Origin: an uncultured Collinsella sp.
GTDB lineage: Bacteria > Actinomycetota > Coriobacteriia > Coriobacteriales > Coriobacteriaceae
NCBI GenBank assembly: GCA_902496845.1
Contig: CABVCJ010000059.1
Location: 1-10,491 of the forward strand
Length of the DNA: 10,491 nucleotides
Direction of reading: 5' to 3'
The notes beneath the pieces were generated by a model, which worked only from the letters and a program-made list of their open reading frames with translations, did no database searches and had not been told where the DNA came from. Of this stretch, positions 1 through 4,557 are shown piece by piece. The position numbers and the translations under genes are program-made. The first letter of the stretch is position 1. Each line of letters starts with the position of its first letter.

Positions 1-2
1 CC

Positions 3-87
3 CCCCCCATAAGTTGCGGTGGAGTAGTTCCTGTTTTTGCTGCTGAAGGCTTTGAACAGGAACTATTCCACCGCAACTTATGGGGGG
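3..87. repeat. Long palindrome, 33-bp arms, upstream of the GntR gene
   Basis: Arms 3-35 and 55-87 are complementary over 33 bp. The only non-Watson-Crick position is a G-T pair (24/66), and the loop is 19 nt (36-54). The outer part of the arm carries ATAAGTTGCGGTG, which recurs in the palindrome at 857-923. The arms end in runs of C and G, not T, and the element lies upstream of the putative promoter at 95-105, so it does not look like a terminator for a neighbouring gene. Most likely it is a dispersed palindromic repeat (REP- or MITE-like). It could also continue into the unseen flank on the left. Confidence 0.85.
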
Positions 88-94
88 CGGGGGA

Positions 95-105
95 TGCGAT
101 AGTAT
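95..105 (+). promoter_or_regulatory. Putative -10 element of the GntR gene (TGCGATAGTAT)
   Basis: TAGTAT (100-105) is preceded by TGCGA. The same 11 bases occur at 4500-4510 upstream of the glutamine-synthetase-like gene. No clear -35 is visible; its place would fall at the edge of the palindrome. If transcription starts near 112, the TTG codon at 105 cannot be the start codon and the ATG at 150 is favoured. Confidence 0.4.
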
Positions 106-149
106 TGCATGGTGGTATTCGATTAACCGAGGCTTCATCCGAGGGCTTT

Positions 150-842
150 ATGGAACAACACCAGCATTATCAGAGCCTGCAAGACCAGGCATACAACGCA
201 TTGCGCTCTAAGATCATCTACGCCGAGCTCAAGCCCGGCACACGCCTTTCGGCGATTGGTCTGGAAAAAGAGACGGGAATCGGGCGCACGCCCATTCGCG
301 AGTCCTTTGTGCGCCTGCGTGAGCAGGAGCTGGTGGAAACGCGTCCCAAAAGCGGCACCTATGTCTCGAAAATCAGCATGGAACGCGCCGAAAACGCCTG
401 CTTTTTGCGCGAGAAGCTCGAGAGAAGCGTGCTAATTAAATGCTGCTCGGCCGCCACGCCCGAGCAGAAGTGTCGGCTCGAGCAGATTCTTACCGAGTCC
501 GAGTCGCTCGACCATGGCGAAACGCGCCGTTTCTTTGATCTGGATAACCTGTTCCATGAGACATGTTTTGAGATTGCCGGTCGTCACATGTTGTGGGATT
601 GGATGAAGAGCATCAACACGCATTTTGAGCGATACAACTGGTTGCGTATGGTGTCGCAGGATCTGGATTGGGAGTCGATTCGTCGGCAGCATCGCCGGAT
701 TCTCGAGGCCATTAAGAGGGGCGATACCGACACGGCGAGCTATCTGGCAGAGACGCACTTGCACCTGATGCCCGAGGAGCAGGGCCCGGTTATCGCCTTA
801 CATCCCGACTACTTTGAGCTGTCCAAAGACTCGTTCATCTAA
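150..842 (+). CDS. GntR-family transcriptional regulator, FadR/FCD subfamily
   Basis: The 230-residue protein has an N-terminal winged helix-turn-helix (about residues 10-75) with the GntR signature: YNALRSKIIYAELKPG, then IGRTPIRESFVRL, then VETRPKSGTYV. An all-helical FCD effector domain follows (about 80-210). D132-x3-H136, H181 and H203 match the Asp plus three His metal site of FCD domains, which often sense organic or sugar acids. A TTG at 105 could extend the protein by 15 residues. I prefer the ATG at 150 because it follows GAGGG and the likely -10 lies at 100-105. The gene is bracketed by two related palindromes and faces the kdgK-eda operon convergently. A UxuR/ExuR-like role in uronate metabolism is plausible from the neighbourhood only; the ligand is unknown. 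Confidence 0.85.
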   Translation: MEQHQHYQSLQDQAYNALRSKIIYAELKPGTRLSAIGLEKETGIGRTPIRESFVRLREQELVETRPKSGTYVSKISMERAENACFLREKLERSVLIKCCSAATPEQKCRLEQILTESESLDHGETRRFFDLDNLFHETCFEIAGRHMLWDWMKSINTHFERYNWLRMVSQDLDWESIRRQHRRILEAIKRGDTDTASYLAETHLHLMPEEQGPVIALHPDYFELSKDSFI

Positions 843-856
843 TCAATCCCCATATA

Positions 857-923
857 AGTTGCGGTGAAATAGGGACTGTTTTGCGGCCTAGGTGGCGCAA
901 ACAGTCCCTATTTCACCGCAACT
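857..923. repeat. Long palindrome, 25-bp perfect arms, just after the GntR stop
   Basis: Arms 857-881 and 899-923 pair perfectly over 25 bp. Three more pairs (883-885 with 896-898) form if T882 bulges out. It starts 15 bp after the stop codon. Its left side, 850-870, shares ATAAGTTGCGGTG with the palindrome at 3-87, and both arms later read CTGTTTT. The central arm bases differ (TTCCTGTT against GGGACTGTT) but each stays self-complementary, so the two are divergent members of one family. There is no T-tract, so it is not a canonical terminator. Confidence 0.85.
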
Positions 924-948
924 GCGTTGGGGCGTAACCGGGGCATAA

Positions 949-1015
949 AGCTGCGGCGTCGCTTGGAGGAAAAGACCGGAAGCAAGGGTCCATTCCTCCA
1001 GACGGCGCCGCAGCT
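949..1015. repeat. Imperfect 22-bp inverted repeat with nested stem
   Basis: Arms 949-970 and 994-1015 pair over 22 bp with two G-T pairs and one mismatch. A nested 4-bp stem (GACC 974-977, GGTC 987-990) continues in register. On the plus strand it is followed by GTTTTGATGG and then by a TTTTT run at 1031-1035, so it could end transcription of the GntR gene, but the stem is long for that. The outer bases ATAAAGCTGCGGCG (945-958) loosely resemble ATAAGTTGCGGTG of the other palindromes, so it may be a distant relative. Confidence 0.7.
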
Positions 1016-1077
1016 GTTTTGATGGCTCGGTTTTTGTCGATGTGGCTCAACTGGGCGCGGTTGCCAGCCGAGTAGGC

Positions 1078-1178
1078 AAAGCGGCTCGGGGGCGTGTCGC
1101 TTCCGTCACGTTCTATCAGCATACAAGACGGTTTTGGTTCTTGTTCGTGACGGAAACGGCGCGCTTCCGAGCCGCTTT
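1078..1178. repeat. Imperfect 33-bp inverted repeat with 35-nt loop
   Basis: Arms 1078-1110 and 1146-1178 pair over 33 bp with four G-T pairs and a single C-A mismatch. The loop (1111-1145) contains a small ACAAG/CTTGT stem. The element directly adjoins the T-rich end of the eda terminator. The arms have no T-tract of their own. Departures from perfect pairing are almost all wobble, which fits either selection on an RNA hairpin or slow decay of a palindrome. Confidence 0.75.
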
Positions 1179-1216
1179 AAAAGAAAGGGGGCGAGGTCTA
1201 GGGCACGCCCCCTTTC
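1179..1216 (-). terminator. Rho-independent terminator of the kdgK-eda operon
   Basis: On the minus strand GAAAGGGGGCG (1216-1206) pairs with CGCCCCCTTTC (1193-1183), an 11-bp perfect stem with a 12-nt loop, followed by TTTT (1182-1179). It lies 18 nt beyond the eda stop codon, the normal place for an intrinsic terminator. Confidence 0.85.
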
Positions 1217-1233
1217 ACGATAGAGAGCTAAAC

Positions 1234-1875
1234 CTAGCCGCGGACCTTCTTGACGACGTCCATGGCCTCGCGGGCAATCTGCTCGACCTTGGAGAAGTCG
1301 CCGTCGGCAAACAGGGCCGGCTTGACCATCCAGGTGCCACCGCAGGCGATGATGGCGGAGGAGCTCAGGTACTCCTCGACGTTGGCAGTGCTCACGCCGC
1401 CGGTGGGCATAAAGCGGTGACCGACAAACGGAGCGGCGAGGGCCTTGATGGTGTTCAGGCCGCCATACTGGGACGCGGGGAAGAACTTGGTGACCTTGAG
1501 GCCCAGGTTCTCGGCTGCGGTGACCTCGGAGGGGGTTACGGTGCCGGGAAGGACAGGCAGGTCGATGTCGATGCAGTGCTTCACAACGTCCTCGTTGTAA
1601 CCCGGGGAGACGATGAACTTGGCGCCGGCTGCGCGGGCCTGCTCAACCTGCTCGACGGTCAGGACAGTGCCGGCGCCAACGCACATTTCGGGCTCGGCCT
1701 CGGCCATAGCGGCGATGCATTCGGCGGCGCAGGCGGTGCGGAAGGTGACCTCAGCGGACTTCATGCCAGCTGCCATAAGGGCGTGGGCGAGCGGTGCGGC
1801 GTCCTCGACCTTGTCGAGTACGACGACCGGCACGATGCCCAGGGACTCAAGCGTGGTGTAGAACTGATCGAACAT
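1234..1875 (-). CDS. eda: 2-dehydro-3-deoxy-phosphogluconate (KDPG) aldolase
   Basis: Cleaves 2-keto-3-deoxy-6-phosphogluconate to pyruvate and glyceraldehyde-3-phosphate, the last step of Entner-Doudoroff and hexuronate breakdown. The 213-residue length is the same as E. coli Eda. The class I aldolase fold is visible: E42 in AEVTFRT, the GAGTVLT loop at 68-73, SPGYN at 90-94, PGTVTPSE at 110-117, the Schiff-base lysine K130 in TKFFPA, and the phosphate-binding MPTGG at 156-160. An open frame reaches upstream to 1983, but that extension looks non-coding. The ATG at 1875 has AAGGA (1885-1881) 5 nt upstream and matches the family start. It lies downstream of kdgK and ends in a strong terminator. 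The 255-bp gap to kdgK is wide for an operon and may hold its own control elements. Confidence 0.95.
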   Translation of the reverse strand: MFDQFYTTLESLGIVPVVVLDKVEDAAPLAHALMAAGMKSAEVTFRTACAAECIAAMAEAEPEMCVGAGTVLTVEQVEQARAAGAKFIVSPGYNEDVVKHCIDIDLPVLPGTVTPSEVTAAENLGLKVTKFFPASQYGGLNTIKALAAPFVGHRFMPTGGVSTANVEEYLSSSAIIACGGTWMVKPALFADGDFSKVEQIAREAMDVVKKVRG

Positions 1876-1935
1876 GATGTTCCTTTCGATGTGAGGCGCG
1901 CGGGTACGCGTAATTGCCAAAGAAGATTGGCCATG

Positions 1936-1997
1936 AGCCGGTTCCGGATTGGTTATCGGAGGCACTGCTTGGGTCACAAGCAATTTCGGAACCGGCT
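1936..1997. repeat. Inverted repeat upstream of eda with nested operator-like palindrome
   Basis: Outer arms 1936-1948 and 1985-1997 pair over 13 bp with one G-T pair. Inside, TGCTTG (1966-1971) and CAAGCA (1977-1982) form a second, hyphenated palindrome with a 5-nt spacer. It lies about 60-120 bp upstream of the eda start. It could be a leader stem-loop in a kdgK-eda transcript, or the inner palindrome could be a regulator site; a GntR-type regulator lies nearby. There is no T-tract in either direction. Confidence 0.5.
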
Positions 1998-2075
1998 ACG
2001 AGACCAGTCGTGAAGGAATGCCAGACAAAACCGGAATGGGACTAAGTGGTTCTACCTGGCCGGAGGAATCGGGGA

Positions 2076-2115
2076 GCGGGCTGCAGGGGTATGGGTATGG
2101 AAAACTGCAGTCCGC
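2076..2115. repeat. Hairpin just downstream of kdgK
   Basis: GCGGGCTGCAG (2076-2086) pairs with CTGCAGTCCGC (2105-2115), an 11-bp stem with one G-T pair and an 18-nt loop. It begins 15 nt after the kdgK stop on the minus strand. There is no T-run after it, so it may be an mRNA-stabilising or processing structure between kdgK and eda and not a terminator. Confidence 0.5.
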
Positions 2116-2130
2116 GGAATGGGGAACGAA

Positions 2131-3165
2131 TTAACGGGCGACGCGGGTGCCACCGTCGACGGCGTTGGCCACAGCGGCGATCTCGTCGGCGGTCACCAAG
2201 TTGGAATCGCCCTTGATGGTGAGCTTGAGGATCGAGGCCGCAATCGCGTAGTTGACGGCGTCCTGCGGGTCAAAGTCGTTGATGAGGGCATGGACGAGGC
2301 CGGCGTTGAAAGCGTCGCCGGCGGCAACGCCCTCGAGCACGTGCACGTCGTGGGCAGGGGAGAACCAGTGCGCGTCGCTCTCGGCGTCATAGAGCATGCC
2401 CATCCAGATGGAGCGCTCGACGCAGGAGATGTTGCGAACGACCGAGGCAACCTTTTTGCAGCCGTACTCGGCGCAGATCTGGCGGGCCATCTCGACGTAG
2501 GTGTCGCGCTCCTCGATGCCGTGGGCAAGGGAGCCAGAGACGCAGGTCATGCCAAGGCCGGCAGGCGCATCCTCGTCGTTGGCGATGCAGATGTCGACGA
2601 GCGGCAGGAGTTCCTTCATGGTGGCCTGCGATTTCTCGGGCGACCACATCTTGCCGCGATAGTTCACGTCGCACACGGTGGTGATGCCCTTGGCGCGGCA
2701 GACGGCGAGCGCCTCCTTGCAGGCGGCGGCCATCTCGTCGGAGACGGCGGGGGTCACGCCGGAGAAGTAGAAGACATCGATGCCCTTGAGGATCTCGTCC
2801 CAGTCAAAAACATCGCGCTTGGCCATGTTGATGGCAGAGAACTTGCGGTCGTAGACGCAGCCGTTGCCGCGCTGCGAGGCGCCGACCTCAAACACATAGG
2901 AGCCAAGACGGTCGCCCTGACGCACGACGCGCGTTGTGTCGACGCCGTAGGCCTTCAGCGAGCGCAGCGCGCACTCGCCTAGGCGGTTGGCCGGAACAAC
3001 GGAGACGTAAGCGGCCTTGTCGCCCTGGTAGGCCAGGGAAAGCGCAGTGTTGGCCTCGGCGCCGCCGTAGCGGACGTCAAACTCGGTTGCCTGCTCAATA
3101 CGCAGGTGGTCTTTGGGCGAGAGTCTCATCATGATCTCGCCGAAGGTAAGAACCGTTTTACCCAT
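2131..3165 (-). CDS. kdgK: 2-keto-3-deoxygluconate kinase, PfkB/ribokinase family
   Basis: Phosphorylates 2-keto-3-deoxygluconate with ATP to give KDPG, the substrate of the aldolase encoded next. The 344 residues show the PfkB sugar-binding glycine motif GGAEANTA (34-41), DVNYRGKMW (167-175), N196-D-E198 of the central nucleotide region, and the C-terminal signature AAGDAFNAG (281-289) with D284 as catalytic base. AAGD instead of GAGD is usual for KdgK proteins. The start ATG at 3165 has AAGGAG at 3181-3176, 10 nt upstream, a slightly long spacing. Control probably comes from the divergent LacI-family repressor gene through operators at 3271-3298. A strong leader hairpin and a possible leader peptide lie in the 5' UTR. 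Confidence 0.93.
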   Translation of the reverse strand: MGKTVLTFGEIMMRLSPKDHLRIEQATEFDVRYGGAEANTALSLAYQGDKAAYVSVVPANRLGECALRSLKAYGVDTTRVVRQGDRLGSYVFEVGASQRGNGCVYDRKFSAINMAKRDVFDWDEILKGIDVFYFSGVTPAVSDEMAAACKEALAVCRAKGITTVCDVNYRGKMWSPEKSQATMKELLPLVDICIANDEDAPAGLGMTCVSGSLAHGIEERDTYVEMARQICAEYGCKKVASVVRNISCVERSIWMGMLYDAESDAHWFSPAHDVHVLEGVAAGDAFNAGLVHALINDFDPQDAVNYAIAASILKLTIKGDSNLVTADEIAAVANAVDGGTRVAR

Positions 3166-3190
3166 GGTCGCGTAGCTCCTTCTTGCTCAT
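3158..3190 (-). CDS. Possible 10-residue leader peptide overlapping the kdgK start
   Basis: On the minus strand an ATG at 3190 opens a short frame encoding MSKKELRDHG. Its TAA (3160-3158) lies inside the first codons of kdgK, so the two frames overlap by 8 nt. AAAGG (3202-3198) lies 7 nt before its ATG, a good Shine-Dalgarno position, and the kdgK Shine-Dalgarno lies inside the short frame. This arrangement would allow translational coupling. Such short frames also arise by chance, and the peptide composition shows no attenuation-type codon run. Confidence 0.3.
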   Translation of the reverse strand: MSKKELRDHG

Positions 3191-3208
3191 GCGTACACCT
3201 TTGATATG

Positions 3209-3266
3209 GCGTTGGCGCGCAGGTGCCAAGACGGTAGGGTGCGTCTTTGCACCTGCGTGCCAACGC
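3209..3266 (-). promoter_or_regulatory. 25-bp stem-loop in the kdgK leader
   Basis: Arms 3209-3233 and 3242-3266 pair over 25 bp with one G-T pair, one mismatch and an 8-nt loop. The stem lies between the operators and the kdgK start, so it would form in the kdgK 5' UTR. There is no T-run after it, so it is unlikely to terminate. It may protect the mRNA, affect translation of the downstream start, or be another member of the palindrome-rich class seen around eda. Confidence 0.65.
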
Positions 3267-3270
3267 TCGC

Positions 3271-3283
3271 CGAAATCGGTTTA
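3271..3283. promoter_or_regulatory. LacI-family operator, upstream copy
   Basis: CGAAATCGGTTTA has the central CG flanked by AAAT and GTTT typical of LacI/GalR operators. Its outer end is less symmetrical than the second copy. Its centre is 13 bp from that of the adjacent operator. Confidence 0.5.
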
Positions 3284-3298
3284 CGAAATCGGTTTCGT
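3283..3298. promoter_or_regulatory. LacI-family operator, principal copy
   Basis: ACGAAATCGGTTTCGT is a 16-bp near-palindrome with perfect 6-bp arms (ACGAAA/TTTCGT) and a central CG, the hallmark of LacI-family sites. It lies between the kdgK and LacI-family regulator genes. For kdgK it would fall just downstream of the likely transcription start, a classical repression position. For the regulator gene it would lie over or near the -35 region, suggesting autoregulation. Confidence 0.65.
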
Positions 3299-3307
3299 TT
3301 CGTGTTG

Positions 3308-3316
3308 TAGTATACT
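3308..3316. promoter_or_regulatory. Possible shared -10 region of the divergent promoters
   Basis: AGTATACT (3309-3316) is self-complementary and gives TAGTAT or TATACT on the plus strand and TATACT on the minus strand. On the minus strand TTGCAA (3335-3330) could be a -35, with a short 15-bp spacer. No convincing -35 is visible on the plus strand. Its position next to the operators supports use as a promoter, but exact hexamers are uncertain. Confidence 0.35.
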
Positions 3317-3400
3317 CACCTACAGCGTTTTGCAACCGAGATTTTTAAAAAAATGCCTAAAATGGCTCAGGCTGCCGACAATTGGGAAACGGGGTGCGTT

Positions 3401-4423
3401 ATGGCGCAGATGAGAATCAAGGACATTGCCGCCGAGGCGGGCGTGAGCCCGGCCACGGTCTCGCGCTATCTCAACAACCGTCCCGGGCAAATGACCGAGG
3501 AGACCCGTGCCCGCATTGCCGAGGTCATCGAGCGCACTGGCTATCGCCCACGTGCCGCCGCGCGCAATCTGCGGAGCTCGCGCACCAACCTCATCGGCGT
3601 GATCCTGGCCGACATCGCCAACCCGTTCTCCAGCGCCATGCTCGAAGGACTTTCCGCCAGCGCCGCTGCGCGCGGCTGCTCGCTCATGACGGCCATTAGC
3701 GGCAACGACCCCGCTAAGGAAGCGGAGTCGCTCACCAGACTTATCGATGCCGGCGTGGACGGCCTGGTCGTCAACACCTGCGGAGGCAATGACGAGGCGA
3801 TCGCCGCGGCAGCGGGACGTCTGCCTGTTGTGCTGCTCGACCGCGACGTTGCCGACGGCGGTGTCGATCTAGTGACATCTAACAACCGTGAGCTGGTCGC
3901 CGGTCTGGTAGACGCCTTGGCCGCTGCAGGCAGCGAGCGCCTGTGCCTGCTCACCGAGGCAAGCGACGACAGCCCCGTGCGTCGCGAGCGTGCCGAGGCC
4001 TTTGCCGACGAACTTTCGCGACGCGGCCTTGCGGGTGAGGTCGTCACTCTGGCCGACGGTGGCGCCTCGGGCGTCGGCCGCTTGGACGAGACCATCCGCG
4101 GCTATGCAGGCAAAAAGCTCGGCCTCATTGCCGTCAACGGTCTGGTCTTCCTGCGTCTGACCGAGGCGCTGGCGCAGCTTGGTCCCTCGCTGCCGGCGGG
4201 GCTCAGGATCGCGACGTTTGACGACTACCCCTGGAACCATGTGCTCTTTGGTGGCGTGACTACGGCCGCGCAGGACACCCTCACCATTGCCGAGCGCGTG
4301 GTCGAGCGCCTGTCCGAGCGCATCGACGTTGTCACCACCACGGTGGGCGAGGCCGCAAAGCTGGCGCCCAAACGCATCGAGGTTCTCGGTCACATCGAAC
4401 ACCGCGCATCAACCTCGCGCTAA
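3401..4423 (+). CDS. LacI-family repressor, KdgR-like
   Basis: This 340-residue protein has the standard LacI-family length. The helix-turn-helix lies at residues 5-24 (IKDIAAEAGVSPATVSRYLN), the hinge helix at about 50-59 (PRAAARNLR), and the periplasmic-binding-protein-like core follows from LIGVILADIANPF (64-76). Near the C-terminus FDDYPWNHVLFGGVTTAAQD (273-292) matches the ligand and dimer region; FDD-x-PW resembles KdgR-type regulators of ketodeoxygluconate use. An in-frame ATG at 3353 would add 16 residues but lacks a ribosome binding site. The ATG at 3401 follows GGGGTG and starts at the usual distance from the helix-turn-helix. It is divergent from kdgK with two LacI-type operators between them, so it probably represses kdgK-eda and itself, with KDG or KDPG as likely inducer (inference). 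Confidence 0.88.
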   Translation: MAQMRIKDIAAEAGVSPATVSRYLNNRPGQMTEETRARIAEVIERTGYRPRAAARNLRSSRTNLIGVILADIANPFSSAMLEGLSASAAARGCSLMTAISGNDPAKEAESLTRLIDAGVDGLVVNTCGGNDEAIAAAAGRLPVVLLDRDVADGGVDLVTSNNRELVAGLVDALAAAGSERLCLLTEASDDSPVRRERAEAFADELSRRGLAGEVVTLADGGASGVGRLDETIRGYAGKKLGLIAVNGLVFLRLTEALAQLGPSLPAGLRIATFDDYPWNHVLFGGVTTAAQDTLTIAERVVERLSERIDVVTTTVGEAAKLAPKRIEVLGHIEHRASTSR

Positions 4424-4476
4424 CCGCTCGTTCGCAACTGCCTGTTCGCACACGTTTTTTGAGCGCTTGATACGCT

Positions 4477-4492
4477 TTAACCCTGCGGAAAC
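4477..4492 (+). promoter_or_regulatory. GlnR-box-like site upstream of the GS-like gene
   Basis: TTAAC-n6-GAAAC matches one half-box pair of the actinobacterial GlnR consensus as I recall it (GTnAC-n6-GAAAC). Four of five bases of the first element agree if the free position is counted, and the second is exact. The site lies 66 bp before the GS-like start and just upstream of the putative -10 at 4505-4510. Only one pair is seen, where strong GlnR sites often have two. A GlnR-like protein is encoded in the same unit. Confidence 0.4.
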
Positions 4493-4499
4493 ATTTTTC

Positions 4500-4510
4500 T
4501 GCGATAGTAT
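4500..4510 (+). promoter_or_regulatory. Putative -10 element of the GS-like operon (TGCGATAGTAT)
   Basis: These 11 bases are identical to 95-105 before the GntR gene. CTGCGATA occurs twice here (4499-4506 and 4511-4518), so TATAGA at 4517-4522 is an alternative -10. No good -35 is visible, which would fit a promoter that needs an activator at the site 4477-4492. A start near 4517 would give a leader of about 40 nt. Confidence 0.4.
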
Positions 4511-4557
4511 CTGCGATATAGACCAGTCGAAACCCGCCCGAAAGAAAGGGGAGCGAC

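Larger units (their letters stand above)
924..1233. other. Convergent intergenic region with no gene, mostly hairpin sequence
   Basis: This stretch between the convergent GntR and eda genes has no open frame with a credible start, ribosome binding site and protein-like content. Nearly all of it is taken up by three inverted repeats (949-1015, 1078-1178, 1183-1216). With the palindrome at 857-923, four stem-loops lie in less than 400 bp. Confidence 0.6.

Noticed and set aside
105..149. TTG start at 105 for the GntR regulator
   Set aside because: The codon overlaps the likely -10 element, the added residues are not typical of the family, and an ATG at 150 gives the usual distance to the helix-turn-helix.
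1..923. CRISPR array or recombination attC sites for the repeated palindromes
   Set aside because: Only two full copies lie about 850 bp apart with a complete gene between them. There is no regular spacing, no cas genes and no integrase.
1042..2013. Plus-strand open frame over the eda gene and the 1078-1178 hairpin
   Set aside because: It is the antisense reading of eda plus an inverted repeat, with Gly/Ala/Asp/Leu-rich shadow composition and no ribosome binding site at the start.
2119..2982. Plus-strand open frame opposite kdgK
   Set aside because: It is the reverse complement of the well-supported PfkB-family kinase; the protein is His/Val/Asp/Gly-rich with no recognisable motif.
3353..3400. 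Upstream ATG at 3353 for the LacI-family repressor
   Set aside because: There is no Shine-Dalgarno before it, and it would add 16 residues ahead of a helix-turn-helix that normally starts within a few residues of the N-terminus.
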